Below are positions 35,872 through 45,462 of a DNA stretch of 49,155 nt, piece by piece. A program made the position numbers and the translations under genes. The notes below the pieces were generated by a model. The model was not told the origin of the DNA and did not search any database. It was given only the letters and a program-made list of their open reading frames with translations. Position 1 is the stretch's first letter. Each line of letters starts with the position of its first letter. The stretch covers positions 1 through 49,155 of IMG/VR virus record IMGVR_UViG_3300045049_000262; one strand, 5' to 3'. Source of the DNA: a virus.

Positions 35872-37349
35872 GCACCGTACCCTTCCAGACTATTCCGCAA
35901 AATCTGCGGTTGCCGCTGTTCTTTGCCGAGGTCAACAACTCGCTGGCGAATACCAACCAGCAGAATCAGCGTGCACTGATCATCGGTCAAATTACCGCCG
36001 CTGGCGCGGCCACGCCGAACGTACCCCTGATCTGCCAGGGCAAGAGCGATGCAGTGGTGCAGGGCGGTGCAGGCTCCATGCTGGCGCTGATGACGCAGGC
36101 TTATATCAATGCCGACTCATTCGGCGAGGTGTGGTACTTGCCTCTATCCGATGCCGCAGGCGCGATAGCTGCGACGGGCACCATCACCTATGCAGGCGCA
36201 CCGACCGCGGCCGGCACCGTCAGCTTGTATATCGCCGGCCAACTGGTAACGGTTGCCGTAAGCACGACCGATACGCCCACGACCATCGCTGCGTCCACGG
36301 TGGCGGCAATCAACGCGATATCGAGCCTGCCCGTCTCGGCAAGTGCAGCGGTAGGTGTGGTTACTCTGACTGCGCTGAACAAAGGCCTGGCCGGCAATGA
36401 CATCGATCTACGGCTCAACTATCTCGGTACCGCCGGCGGCCAGGTGACGCCGCCAGGTATTACGGTGACCATCGCCGCGATGGCAAACGGCGCGACCAAC
36501 CCCACCCTTGCCACCGCCTTGGCCAATCTGGGTGATAAGGCTTTCGACTTCATCGTGTGCCCGTATACCGATACGGCAAGCCTCAACGCCTTGCAGTCTT
36601 TCCTGAGCGATCAAAATGGACGTTGGAGTTGGGAGCAACAGGAATACGGCCATGTGTTCGCCGCCTATCGAGGCACATTCGCCGCGCAGACCACGCTCGG
36701 CACGTCACGCAACAATCAGCATGAATCCATTCTGGGCTTCTACGATTCGCCGAGCCCGAACTGGATCTGGGCGGCTGATTTAGCTGGCACCGCTGCTGTA
36801 GCGCTGCGCGCCGATCCAGGTCGCCCACTTCAAACCCTGACGCTCAGCACAGTGCTGGCGCCGCCGCTGCAATCCCGCTTCCCGCTTACCGAGCGAAATA
36901 CGTTGCTTTTGGATGGCATCTCCACGTTCACCGTGCAACAGGATGGCACCGTCGCCCTGGAGAATGTGATCACGACGTATCAGAAGAACAGCTTCGGTCA
37001 GCCGGACAACAGCTATCTCGAAATCGAGACAATGTTCTTGCTGATGTTCGTGCTGCGCGATCTCGCGAGCGTGATCACCTCGCAGTTCTCCCGCATGAAG
37101 CTCGCCGCCGATGGCACGCGCTTCGCACCGGGCGCGGCGATCGTAACGCCATCGATCATCAAAGCCGCTCTGATCGCGGAATATCAGAACCTTGAATTCC
37201 AAGGTTATGTGCAAGATAGCGAAGGCTTTGCCGCCGGACTGATCGTGCAGCAAAACGCGACCAACCCCAACCGCGTCGACGTCTTGTGGCCCGGCGAGCT
37301 GATCAATCAGCTGCGCACCTTCGCGCTGCTGGCGCAGTTCCGCCTGTAA
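35868..37349 (+). CDS. Contractile tail sheath protein (Mu gpL-like)
   Basis: This 493-aa protein matches the Mu sheath layout. It has N-terminal VPFQTIPQNLRLPLFFAEVNNSLAN, then NQRALIIGQI and GAGSMLALMTQAYINAD. A variable Ig-like insertion follows (about 105-200), then FDFIVCPYTDTASLNALQ, QEYGHVFAAYRGTF and ERNTLLLDGISTFTVQQDGTV, with a C-terminal tube-binding arm YLEIETMFLLMFVLRDL. It proves a contractile (myovirus) tail. GGAGGTGAGGC precedes the ATG. Confidence 0.95.
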   Translation: MSTVPFQTIPQNLRLPLFFAEVNNSLANTNQQNQRALIIGQITAAGAATPNVPLICQGKSDAVVQGGAGSMLALMTQAYINADSFGEVWYLPLSDAAGAIAATGTITYAGAPTAAGTVSLYIAGQLVTVAVSTTDTPTTIAASTVAAINAISSLPVSASAAVGVVTLTALNKGLAGNDIDLRLNYLGTAGGQVTPPGITVTIAAMANGATNPTLATALANLGDKAFDFIVCPYTDTASLNALQSFLSDQNGRWSWEQQEYGHVFAAYRGTFAAQTTLGTSRNNQHESILGFYDSPSPNWIWAADLAGTAAVALRADPGRPLQTLTLSTVLAPPLQSRFPLTERNTLLLDGISTFTVQQDGTVALENVITTYQKNSFGQPDNSYLEIETMFLLMFVLRDLASVITSQFSRMKLAADGTRFAPGAAIVTPSIIKAALIAEYQNLEFQGYVQDSEGFAAGLIVQQNATNPNRVDVLWPGELINQLRTFALLAQFRL

Positions 37350-37372
37350 TCGCCTGACCTCATCCATTTCAT

Positions 37373-37396
37373 AAGCCGCCTTCGGGCGGTTTTTTT
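37373..37396 (+). terminator. Terminator after tail sheath
   Basis: AAGCCGCC-TTCG-GGCGGTTTTTTT is a short GC stem with UUCG loop and a long T-run. It separates sheath from tube gene and may set the ratio of their expression. The tube gene has its own AGAAGAATC region before the ATG. Confidence 0.88.
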
Positions 37397-37414
37397 ATTG
37401 CCCGGAGAAGAATC

Positions 37415-37789
37415 ATGGCGACAAATCCCAATCGCCTTGCTGGTACCGCTTATTTCGCGATCAACGGTGTCAGCTACATGCTCCAAGGGGAGTTTGCTTA
37501 TAGCCCCGGCACAGTCAACCGCGAGTCCCTTTCTGGGATGGACACCGTACACGGCTTCAAGGAGAAGCCGCGTCCGCCGTTCATTTCGTGCACGCTGCGT
37601 GACGCAAAGAACGTCACCGTGGCGGACTTCAATGCCATGGACAGTGAAACCATCACGGTCGAGCTTGCCAACGGCAAAACCATCATCGGCCGCAATATGT
37701 GGACCGTCGAGGCACAGGAGGTGAAGTCGGAAGACGCGACCTTCGATGTGCGATTCGAAGGGCCACAGGGCGCGGTCACGGAGAACTGA
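37415..37789 (+). CDS. Tail tube protein (Mu gpM-like)
   Basis: This 124-aa protein has the pattern NRLAGTAYFAINGVSYMLQGEFAYSPGTVNRESLSGMDTVHGFKEKPRPPFISCTLRDA, followed by DFNAMDSETITVELANGKTIIGRNMWTVEAQEV, which is the Mu-type tail tube family. It forms the inner tube within the sheath. A terminator lies upstream and the chaperone gene 2 bp downstream. Confidence 0.93.
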   Translation: MATNPNRLAGTAYFAINGVSYMLQGEFAYSPGTVNRESLSGMDTVHGFKEKPRPPFISCTLRDAKNVTVADFNAMDSETITVELANGKTIIGRNMWTVEAQEVKSEDATFDVRFEGPQGAVTEN

Positions 37790-37791
37790 TC

Positions 37792-38064
37792 GTGGAAGAA
37801 GAAATCATCGAACTGGACTCGCCCATTACCGAAGGCGATAAAACCCATTCGCAGCTCACCTTGCGTCAGCCGTTCGCCGGCGAGCTGGAAAAGGCGGCGC
37901 GCGCGGATACCAGCGTCGGCGTGGTGATCAACCTCATCAATCTGATCACCAAGATTCCACGCCGCGCGCTGGAGAACGGCCTGTGCCAGACGGATCTGGC
38001 CAAGTGCGACAACTACCTCAATCGTTTTACGCGCGCTGGGCAGCAGGCGGCTGGCCAGAGCTGA
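37792..38064 (+). CDS. Tail assembly chaperone (short form)
   Basis: This 90-aa protein starts at GTG 37792. EEIIELDSPITEGDKTHSQLTLRQPFAGELEKAARADT is the Phage_TAC/Mu gp41-like opening. A helix follows (VGVVINLINLITKIPRRALENGLCQTDLAKCDNYLNRF). It coats the tape measure before tube assembly. The reading frame ends at TGA 38064, but a -1 slip at TTTT (38025-38028) extends it in the next frame (see the following entry). Confidence 0.9.
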   Translation: MEEEIIELDSPITEGDKTHSQLTLRQPFAGELEKAARADTSVGVVINLINLITKIPRRALENGLCQTDLAKCDNYLNRFTRAGQQAAGQS

Positions 38065-38174
38065 TTGCGGAAGTAACAAGGTTCTACCACTGGGGTCCTC
38101 ATGACTATGAGGACCTGACTCTCGACAAGTTGGCTTGGTGGAATGACCAGGCCGTCCGAATGCGCGACTCATGA
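38025..38174 (+). CDS. Frameshift extension of tail chaperone (GpE'-like)
   Basis: The -1 frame after 38025 encodes F-YARWAAGGWPELIAEVTRFYHWGPHDYEDLTLDKLAWWNDQAVRM, matching the GpE' family (WPELIAEV...WWNDQA). In frame, the codons CGT TTT ACG can slip on TTTT so that TTT-TAC is read; the long product would be about 127 aa. It has no start or SD of its own. Such E/E' fusion is known in P2 and Mu-like phages. The final TGA overlaps the tape-measure ATG by 4 bp. Confidence 0.85.
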   Translation, partial: FYARWAAGGWPELIAEVTRFYHWGPHDYEDLTLDKLAWWNDQAVRMRDS

Positions 38175-40141
38175 TCAATTATCGAATCGTTGTCACAGCG
38201 GTGGACCGAGCGACGGCCACTGCAAAGAAGATCAACGAATCGATGGAGCGCATCTCCGCGCCGTTCCGGGAAATCGGCAACTCGGTCAAGAGCCTTGGCC
38301 GCGAGATCGGCGTTGACAAGATCGGTAAGGACATCAAGAACATTGGTAGTCACGCTGTTGGCGCGGCACGCAAGCTTGGATCGATGGTGCCGGCCATGGC
38401 GGCCGTCACGGGTGTGGCCAGCGTTGCTGGCGTGCTGGAGCTGGCCAAGGCCTGGTCGCAGGTCGGTCGAAACGTCACGTACGCATCGCAGAACATCGGT
38501 ATGTCAGCTTCGCAGCTGATGGCGTGGCAGGGTGCGGCGAAGATGGCTGGGCTATCGAGTGATGCCATGGCCGGTAGCCTGCAAGGTCTCGGCCGCACCA
38601 TGGAAGACGCGATGTATGGGCGTAATCAGCAAGCACTCATGCTGTTCAACCGGCTTGGGATCGGCCTGAAGAAGCAAGCGAACGGTCAATGGGATGTGAC
38701 CGGCGAAATGAAGGCGATCGCCGACCAGATCGCCAAGCGCAAAAATCCCCAGCAGCAACAGCTGATCGCGGACACATTCGGTGTTGGCCAGATGTTGCCC
38801 TTCCTTCGCATGGGCTCGAAGGGGATCGAGGAATACCAGAAAACGGCGCAGGGCCTCGGTGCCGTGATGACTGACCAGGACGTTGAGCGCGCCAATCAGT
38901 TTGCGCTGAGTCTGTCGAAGCTCGGTCTTGCTGGCCAAGGGCTCAAGAACTCCATCGGCAGTGCGCTGATCCCCGCGATCAAGCCGCTGGTCGATGAACT
39001 GGCGACATGGATTTCGAAGAATCGCGAGTTGATCGCCACCGATATCGCAGGCTATGCCCAGGACTTCGCGACATGGGTGCGAAGTGTGGATTGGAAACAA
39101 GTCGGGCAGGACGTGACTGACTTCATCAAGGACATCGGCAAGGTCGTCGATATGCTCGGCGGCTGGAAGGGTGCCGCCATCGCTGTAGCGGTCGCCATGA
39201 ATGCGCAGTTGATAGGCGCTGTTCTATCGCTCACGGCTACGTTGGCAAAGGGAAGCATCGGGCTGCTGGCCTATATCGGACAGCTGGGCCGCGCCGAGGC
39301 TGCAGCCTCCAGTCTCGGCGGCGCACTTGGAAGTGTCGGCCGTGCCGGCCTCTATGGTGCTGCACTTGCGGGTGGCGTTTACGCCGGCAACAAAATCGCG
39401 GACGGCCTGGAAGGTACACGTGTGTGGGATATGGCCACGCACTACTTCGCGAAAAATACGGGGCGGCTGCTTGGCGCTGTTGGTTTTAAGGACAATACCT
39501 TCAGTCGTGCCGCGCACTTTGACGGCTACGATCAAAAATACAACGGCGCCGCATCGGTGACGTCGGTGGATCCGCAGCTGGCGGGGCGCGTCGTTAAGTA
39601 CTTCGAGCAGCAGGGCTGGACGCCAGCCCAAGCCCAAGGCATCGCGGCAAATTTGATGCGCGAGAGCGCGCTCAATCCGAACGCCAGTGGCGATAACGGC
39701 AAAGCGTTCGGCCTTGGGCAGTGGCACGCGGACCGGCAAGCTAACTTTGCGGCATGGTCGGGCAAATCCATTCAGGGCGCTGGCATCCAGGACCAGCTGG
39801 CGTTTGTCCAATACGAACTCACCAAGGGGGCCGAGCGCGCCGCAGGTGATCGGCTCCGGCAGGCGCAAACGGCTCAGCAGGCAGGCGAAGTCGTCTCTCG
39901 CTATTACGAGCGGCCCGCTGATGCGAATGGCGAGGCCGCTGCACGTGGCGCACTGGCTGGGCAGCTGGCGGCTCCCCAGGGGCCATATACGAGCGCTGGC
40001 GGCAAGCCAGTCGACGGCAACGTCCACGTTCAGATTGAAATTCCGAATGCGCCTGCCGGCACGAAGGCAAAGACATCGGCCAATGGCAACACGACAGCGG
40101 CAGTGCGCATCGGTTATTCCCAGGTAGGAGCCGCAGCGTGA
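38171..40141 (+). CDS. Tail tape measure protein with C-terminal lysozyme domain
   Basis: This 656-aa protein has an N-terminal helical region (ATAKKINESMERISAPFREIGNSVKSL). Hydrophobic segments follow around 75-105 and 330-420 (KGAAIAVAVAMNAQLIGAVLSLTATLAKGSIGLLAYIG), with alpha-helical stretches between. About residues 455-590 are a phage tail lysozyme domain (RVVKYFEQQGWTPAQAQGIAANLMRESALNPNASGDNGKAFGLGQWHADRQANF). Tape length sets tail length, roughly 100 nm at 0.15 nm per residue. The domain would locally degrade peptidoglycan at entry. Confidence 0.93.
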   Translation: MINYRIVVTAVDRATATAKKINESMERISAPFREIGNSVKSLGREIGVDKIGKDIKNIGSHAVGAARKLGSMVPAMAAVTGVASVAGVLELAKAWSQVGRNVTYASQNIGMSASQLMAWQGAAKMAGLSSDAMAGSLQGLGRTMEDAMYGRNQQALMLFNRLGIGLKKQANGQWDVTGEMKAIADQIAKRKNPQQQQLIADTFGVGQMLPFLRMGSKGIEEYQKTAQGLGAVMTDQDVERANQFALSLSKLGLAGQGLKNSIGSALIPAIKPLVDELATWISKNRELIATDIAGYAQDFATWVRSVDWKQVGQDVTDFIKDIGKVVDMLGGWKGAAIAVAVAMNAQLIGAVLSLTATLAKGSIGLLAYIGQLGRAEAAASSLGGALGSVGRAGLYGAALAGGVYAGNKIADGLEGTRVWDMATHYFAKNTGRLLGAVGFKDNTFSRAAHFDGYDQKYNGAASVTSVDPQLAGRVVKYFEQQGWTPAQAQGIAANLMRESALNPNASGDNGKAFGLGQWHADRQANFAAWSGKSIQGAGIQDQLAFVQYELTKGAERAAGDRLRQAQTAQQAGEVVSRYYERPADANGEAAARGALAGQLAAPQGPYTSAGGKPVDGNVHVQIEIPNAPAGTKAKTSANGNTTAAVRIGYSQVGAAA

Positions 40142-41529
40142 GTTGGTGGGACGAACTCCAGCAAGCGTCCTTCCGGGGCGTTCCGTTTGGCGTGCGCGCC
40201 GCTGAAGGTCGGTTCGGTCGCCGCGCCATTCCGCATTCGTACCCGTTCCGCGATAAGCCCTACATCGAAGATATCGGCCGTTCGATGCGCCGGATCATGT
40301 TGAGCGGCTTTCTGATCGAGAACAGCTTGGTCTATGGCGGCGGCAGTGTGATCGCTCAGCGTGAGCAAATGATCGCCGCGGCGGAAACTCCCGGGCCTGG
40401 CACGCTCATCCATCCAACGCTTGGCCAGCTTACGGTCAGTGTGCCGGAAGATGGTTTTGGCGTCATTGAGCGCTGGGACGAAGGCCGATACTTCGAAATA
40501 AATTTCACCTTCCTGGAGTCTGGTGACCGGATATTCCCGTCCATTTCGACGGCCACGGGCGGCATGCTCAGCAGCCTTGCCGATGCGCTGGATCTGAGCG
40601 CTGCCGCAGACTTCGTGTCGTCGGTGACCTCATCGGTCAACTTGGCGCTGGGCGCCGTGCGAAGCGTTCTAAGCCTTGGCCAAGCGGTGGTGGGTACCGT
40701 GGTCAGCGTTGCTGCTGGGTTCAACGTTCTGGTTGGACAGGCGACCCGTGACGCGACCAGCTTGCTCAACATGGCGAGCCTGTTGACGGGGAATTACGGC
40801 CGCTATGTCAATGCGAACGTTTCATCGGCCTATCAAGCGGGCATTGCGAACACCGGCGCATCCACGCCGACCATCGCGACACTGATCGCCCTGGGTGCTC
40901 AGGATCGGGCAGCCGTCGCCTCAGCTTCTTCCGCGCTGCTGACCGCAGCGAGTGGTCTGGATGGCTCAACGGTTGACGCTTTTCCTGCCGCGGCCCAATC
41001 GGTCACTGCAGCCCTGTCCAGTTCGATCGCGAACCCTGGCGACGCGGTGCGCCTGTTTGGGTCACTGGGCGGTTACACGCCCAACGTGGTAATCAGCGGC
41101 GCCGGGCAGACCCAATCTGCGCAGTTGATCGCGCAGGCGGCAACAGGAGCGCTTCTCCGCCGCGCGGCGATTGGCGCGCTGGCCAGGGCGGTGGCGACGT
41201 ATGTGCCGACGTCCTACGACGATGCAGCCAATGTCCGTTCGGCGGTGACCGCTTGCATCGACAACGAGATACTCATTGCTGGTGACGCCGGCGACGATGG
41301 AAGTTATTTCGCGCTGCGCGCGCTGCGCCAAAGCGTAGTGAGCACACTCACTTCGGTGGGCGCCACCCTGGCGCCGCTGCAGACGTTTTCCTTCAATGCA
41401 CCGCTGCCATCACTGGTGTTGGCGCAGCGCATCTACCAGGACGCCTCGCGCGCCGATGACCTGGTGTCCGAGGCAAACCCGATCCATCCTGCTTTCATGC
41501 CCGCGTCGTTTCGCGCATTGGCCAGCTAA
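40138..41529 (+). CDS. Baseplate/tail protein gpN-like (DNA circularisation N)
   Basis: This 463-aa protein begins MSWWDELQQASFRGVPFGVRAAEGRFGRRAIPHSYPFRDKPYIEDIGR after GTG 40138, the DNA_circ_N opening of Mu gpN. A long Ser/Ala/Val-rich helical middle and C-terminal DEANPIHPAFMP-type end (SEANPIHPAFMPASFRALAS) follow. In Mu it is a tail-hub/assembly protein. It overlaps the tape measure by 4 bp. Confidence 0.92.
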   Translation: MSWWDELQQASFRGVPFGVRAAEGRFGRRAIPHSYPFRDKPYIEDIGRSMRRIMLSGFLIENSLVYGGGSVIAQREQMIAAAETPGPGTLIHPTLGQLTVSVPEDGFGVIERWDEGRYFEINFTFLESGDRIFPSISTATGGMLSSLADALDLSAAADFVSSVTSSVNLALGAVRSVLSLGQAVVGTVVSVAAGFNVLVGQATRDATSLLNMASLLTGNYGRYVNANVSSAYQAGIANTGASTPTIATLIALGAQDRAAVASASSALLTAASGLDGSTVDAFPAAAQSVTAALSSSIANPGDAVRLFGSLGGYTPNVVISGAGQTQSAQLIAQAATGALLRRAAIGALARAVATYVPTSYDDAANVRSAVTACIDNEILIAGDAGDDGSYFALRALRQSVVSTLTSVGATLAPLQTFSFNAPLPSLVLAQRIYQDASRADDLVSEANPIHPAFMPASFRALAS

Positions 41530-41535
41530 GTCAGC

Positions 41536-42618
41536 ATGCAACCCGATGATCTGGTCCTGACCATCAATGGCCAGGCGATTTCCGGCTGGACGGATATCAG
41601 GGTGACGCGCGGCGTCGAACGTTTGCCCTCCGATTGCAGTATTGGGCTGACGGAACTGTATCCAGGCGAGCTGGACCAAGTCGTCATTCAACCAGGGCAA
41701 GCATGCAAGGTGACGATCGGTAGCGACTTGGTGCTCACTGGTTATGTCGATCGTTTCATACCGTCGATCGCCGAAGGGCAGCACAGTATCCAGGCTCTTA
41801 TCAGGTCGAAGTGCGAGGATCTGGTGGACTGCTCGGCCGAATGGCCAAACGGGCAAATCAGCGGCACATCGGCGCTTGATATTGCGCAAAAGCTGGCCGC
41901 ACCGTACGGGATCGGCGTGCAGTGCTCCGTGAGCGGTCTGCCGGCCATTCCGCAATTCAACATGATCCGGGGCATGACGCCATTCGAGATCATCGAGCAG
42001 ATCTGCCGTTATAGCGCGCTGCTCGCGTACGACCTGCCAAGTGGGAACTTGCAATTGGCGCAGGTTGGGACAATGGCTGCGGCCAGCGGCTTCGCACAGG
42101 GCCAAAACGTTCAGTCGGCATCCATCGAATTCAGTGCCGATCAGCGCTATAGCACCTATCGATCGTTCCTCCAGTCGATGGATGTGCTGGGCGATCTTGG
42201 TGACAGCGGCAACCTTCAGTATTCGATTGATGATCCGAACATCGTCAGTCTGCCGCGTCACCGCGAATTGCACATCATCGCCGAAGCTGGCATGGGCGCG
42301 GCCAACGTCAACATTGCATGGCTCCGCATACTTTGGGAGCTGGCGCGCCGCGCCGGCAAGTCCCGTGTCGTGCGGCTTCGCGCAGACAGCTGGCGTGACT
42401 CCGCCGGCGCACTTTGGGCACCGAACACGCTGGTGCCCGTGAGCCTTCCTGTACTGAAGCTTGTTGCCAATGGCTTTGTGATCAGCGAAGTGACCTATAT
42501 CCGCAATGGGGAAGAGGGCACCGTGGCTGACCTGGTGTTGATGCCACCGGATGCATTGAAGCCGGAGCCGATATTGCTGCAGCCCATGTTCGGTGACCTG
42601 GCGGGGACCGCATCATGA
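41536..42618 (+). CDS. Baseplate hub protein (Mu gpP / P2 gpD-like)
   Basis: This 360-aa protein contains [86 protein letters not shown] and [30 protein letters not shown]. These are steps of the gpD-like beta-barrel hub. The spike (gp45) attaches to it. It lies 6 bp after gpN and overlaps gp45 by 4 bp. Confidence 0.92.
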   Translation: MQPDDLVLTINGQAISGWTDIRVTRGVERLPSDCSIGLTELYPGELDQVVIQPGQACKVTIGSDLVLTGYVDRFIPSIAEGQHSIQALIRSKCEDLVDCSAEWPNGQISGTSALDIAQKLAAPYGIGVQCSVSGLPAIPQFNMIRGMTPFEIIEQICRYSALLAYDLPSGNLQLAQVGTMAAASGFAQGQNVQSASIEFSADQRYSTYRSFLQSMDVLGDLGDSGNLQYSIDDPNIVSLPRHRELHIIAEAGMGAANVNIAWLRILWELARRAGKSRVVRLRADSWRDSAGALWAPNTLVPVSLPVLKLVANGFVISEVTYIRNGEEGTVADLVLMPPDALKPEPILLQPMFGDLAGTAS

Positions 42619-43169
42619 GTTCGACTGTTGACATTGCTGGACGTCTCTGGCGGCGGGTTCAATCGGTCGTCGGTCGGGGCAGGGTGTTGGCGCTTAATGA
42701 CGCCGGGCCGGTGCAGATGGTCCAGGTTAAATTGAATGCGATGGAGCTGAGAGACAATACCCCGCGCCTGGCGGAATTTGGTTTTACCTCTGGCCTTCCA
42801 CTCAATGCTGACGTCATTCTGGCCTTTATCGGCGGCGACCGTAGCAATGGCGCAGTGGTCGCGTCGGGCCATCAGCCGAGCCGGCCGAAGAACCTCGCCG
42901 CCGGCGAATGCATGCTCTACGACGAATGGGGTAAGCAGGTCTATCTCACCCAGAACAATGGCATCGTCATCAATGCACAAGGGGCACCGGTGACGGTGAA
43001 TAACGCCTCAAACGTGACGGTCAATGCGACGGGCACGATCACGTTGAGCGCACCAACTACCAAGACATCGCAAGTGTTTCAGGCAGGAAATGGTGCCAGC
43101 GGCACGTTCAAGTCGTCGGACGGCCACACTATCACCGTGCAGAACGGCATCATTACCGCCATCAACTGA
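42615..43169 (+). CDS. Baseplate central spike protein (Mu gp45-like)
   Basis: This 184-aa protein has an N-terminal OB-like region ([58 protein letters not shown]). A C-terminal triple-stranded beta-helix tip of Asn/Val/Thr repeats follows ([40 protein letters not shown]). The spike pierces the outer membrane. No iron-binding HxH tip is seen. Confidence 0.92.
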   Translation: MSSTVDIAGRLWRRVQSVVGRGRVLALNDAGPVQMVQVKLNAMELRDNTPRLAEFGFTSGLPLNADVILAFIGGDRSNGAVVASGHQPSRPKNLAAGECMLYDEWGKQVYLTQNNGIVINAQGAPVTVNNASNVTVNATGTITLSAPTTKTSQVFQAGNGASGTFKSSDGHTITVQNGIITAIN

Positions 43170-43177
43170 GCATCAGC

Positions 43178-43627
43178 ATGAGCGACATTACAACCATCTG
43201 GGACGCGGAAAACTCCCAGGGCGATTGGGCCGTCGTCGGCGGTGCGCTGCAGAGTGGCGATGACCTGGCCACAGCGGCTTACATCAGCGTATTCACCGAC
43301 AGGTTGGCAAATGCTGACGACGTGCTACCTGACAACTCGGGCGACCGCCGGGGCTGGTGGGGCGATCTTGATCAGGACAAGCCTATGGGATCGCGCATGT
43401 GGCTGCTGGCGCGCTCGAAACTCACCAACAGCGTCGCGCTCAAGGCAAAGACCTACTTGGTCGAGGCATTTCAATGGATGATCGATGATGGCGTGGCAGC
43501 ATCCGTCAATGTCACAGCAACCATCCAGAAGCCCAATTCGCTATACACCCAGGTCCAGATCAACCAGACCGATGGCACAACGCGGTCCTTTGGCTATCGA
43601 TGGGCGTGGCTTCAACTAGCCGCATAG
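43178..43627 (+). CDS. Baseplate wedge protein (Mu gp46-like)
   Basis: This 149-aa protein contains DWAVVGGALQSGDDLATAAYISVFTDRLANADDVLPDNSGDRRGWWGD, the gp46/gp25-like family opening. ALKAKTYLVEAFQWMIDDGVAASVNVT follows. It forms the first ring of the baseplate wedge. A terminator follows. Confidence 0.92.
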   Translation: MSDITTIWDAENSQGDWAVVGGALQSGDDLATAAYISVFTDRLANADDVLPDNSGDRRGWWGDLDQDKPMGSRMWLLARSKLTNSVALKAKTYLVEAFQWMIDDGVAASVNVTATIQKPNSLYTQVQINQTDGTTRSFGYRWAWLQLAA

Positions 43628-43651
43628 CCAACACCGCAAAGTGATTTCCCC

Positions 43652-43679
43652 AGCCGCCTTCGGGCGGCTTTTTTGTTTT
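43652..43679 (+). terminator. Terminator after gp46
   Basis: AGCCGCC-TTCG-GGCGGCT followed by TTTTTGTTTT: a perfect 7-bp stem with UUCG loop and T-run. It lies between gp46 and gp47, splitting the baseplate genes into two transcript segments or allowing read-through regulation. Confidence 0.9.
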
Positions 43680-43693
43680 AGGGATTCCGTGGA

Positions 43694-44863
43694 ATGCCAT
43701 ATCAACGACCGACCTTGTCGACGCTCCGCTCTCAGGCAGCTGCCGACATCAATTCAAACATCGAAGGCGGTGATGGGCTTCTTCGGTTCGCCAATCTATT
43801 TGTGTTGGGCACCGTACTCGCCGGTCTCACGCATGAGCAGTTCGGCTATCTGGACTGGATTGCCCTGCAGGCTAATCCATTCACTGCTACCGACGTTTAT
43901 CTTGAGGCGTGGGCGGCACTCAAAAGCATTTTCCGAGAACCTGCAACGGCCGCCACAGGTACGGCGACCTTTCAGGGAACGGTCGGTTACTCCCTTCCAA
44001 GCGGATCGAAGTTCACGCGCGGCGATGGCTACACCTATGTGACTACTGCCGCGGGCACTGTGGGCGCCGGTGGTACCGTGACCGTGCCAGCCGTTGCTGT
44101 TTTGCCGGGCGTGGATCCTGTCAATTACCCGGGCGGCGGTGGAGCCGCAGGAAACACAGCGGCCGGCACGGTTGTAACATTGACGGTATCGGTACCCGGC
44201 ATCCAATCCACCGGTACGGTGGCCACGGCCTTTACCGGTGGCGCTGACATCGAGCTGGACGGTTCCCTGCGCACGCGCATGCTGCAGGCGTACCAAAACA
44301 CGCCCATGGGCGGTGCGGCATCGGATTACGTCCGCTGGGCTTTGGCTGTGCCAGGCGTAACTCGCGCATGGGTTTCGCGCAATGGCTTCGGTACCGGCAC
44401 TGTCGTCTTGTATGTGATGCTCGATCAAGCCGAGTCGGGTAACAACGGCTTCCCTGTCGGCACCAACGGCATCTCGGCGAACGATACGTTTCCCAGCGGT
44501 GCGCCGCGCGGAACAGTGGCCACCGGTGATCAGCTCAATATCGCCAACCAGATATTCGTAGAGCAGCCCGTCACTGCGCTGGTGTATGTGTGCGGCCCTT
44601 CACCGAACGCCATCAACTTCACGATGAGTGGCATCGGCACACCTCCCTTGGCCACACAGGTCGCCATCCAGGCTGCCATTGGCTATGTGTTCCTCGAGCA
44701 GGGATCGCCGATCGCCGGCGGCAAGGTCTACCTCTCGGACATTGAAACGGCGATTTCGGCCATTTCCGGCACCGAAGGCTTTGTGATCAATAGCCCTACC
44801 GGGAACATCCCAAACGTCGCTGGCGAGCTTCCCGTCCTGGGCACCATTACGTACAACCCATGA
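43694..44863 (+). CDS. Baseplate protein J-like (Mu gp47)
   Basis: This 389-aa protein contains [60 protein letters not shown] Gly/Thr/Val-rich beta section follows (about 85-185), then the [33 protein letters not shown] motif of the J/gp47 family, and a C-terminal [14 protein letters not shown] arm. It builds the wedge-peripheral baseplate. GGAAT lies upstream, and it overlaps gp48 by 4 bp. Confidence 0.93.
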   Translation: MPYQRPTLSTLRSQAAADINSNIEGGDGLLRFANLFVLGTVLAGLTHEQFGYLDWIALQANPFTATDVYLEAWAALKSIFREPATAATGTATFQGTVGYSLPSGSKFTRGDGYTYVTTAAGTVGAGGTVTVPAVAVLPGVDPVNYPGGGGAAGNTAAGTVVTLTVSVPGIQSTGTVATAFTGGADIELDGSLRTRMLQAYQNTPMGGAASDYVRWALAVPGVTRAWVSRNGFGTGTVVLYVMLDQAESGNNGFPVGTNGISANDTFPSGAPRGTVATGDQLNIANQIFVEQPVTALVYVCGPSPNAINFTMSGIGTPPLATQVAIQAAIGYVFLEQGSPIAGGKVYLSDIETAISAISGTEGFVINSPTGNIPNVAGELPVLGTITYNP

Positions 44864-45456
44864 CCGCGCCGACCTTCACTAATGCCGACTTCAAGTCGGC
44901 GCTCTGGGCGCTGATGCCGAGAGGCCGCGCATGGAATCGCGAGGCTGGCTCAGTACAGGACCAGGTTCTCGCCGCATTCGCCCCATCCTTCCAGCGAGCA
45001 TCGACCGCGGCGCTCGATCTCATTGCTGACGCGTTCCCTGCGACGACGATCGATTTCATTCCCGAGTGGCAGGCCACACTTGGACTGCCCGACCCGTGCG
45101 CTGGCCCTGCGCCCACGATCGTCCAACAGCGGCAACAGATCGTGGCGCGACTCACCGACAGCGGTGGCCAGTCGCGAAGCTATTTCATCAGTCTGGCGCA
45201 GAAGCTCGGCTACACGATCTCGATCAATAACGACGCGCCTTTCCGATGCGGGCAAAGCGCCTGCGGGCAGCACCTGGGAACGCAGGATTGGTTCTTCAAT
45301 TGGATCGTTTCGGCGCCGCTTTACACGATCAGTCCGTTCCTTGCCGGTCAATCCACAGCCGGCGATCCCCTTAGCACGAATGGCAATGGCGTCCTGGTGT
45401 GCGAACTCCAGGAACGGCAGCCCGCCCATTCCATCCTGACCTTCAAATTCACGTGA
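44860..45456 (+). CDS. Baseplate protein (Mu gp48-like, DUF2313)
   Basis: This 198-aa protein contains [70 protein letters not shown] and [30 protein letters not shown] follow, the YmfQ/gp48 signature of the tail-fibre attachment protein. Two late Cys (CGQSACG) are present. It lies directly before the fibre gene. Confidence 0.93.
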   Translation: MTAPTFTNADFKSALWALMPRGRAWNREAGSVQDQVLAAFAPSFQRASTAALDLIADAFPATTIDFIPEWQATLGLPDPCAGPAPTIVQQRQQIVARLTDSGGQSRSYFISLAQKLGYTISINNDAPFRCGQSACGQHLGTQDWFFNWIVSAPLYTISPFLAGQSTAGDPLSTNGNGVLVCELQERQPAHSILTFKFT

Positions 45457-45462
45457 GGCTCT

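Noticed and set aside
37983-38174. Independent small gene after the chaperone
   Set aside because: No SD or proper start; the sequence continues the chaperone in the -1 frame and matches the GpE' part, so it is treated as a frameshift extension.
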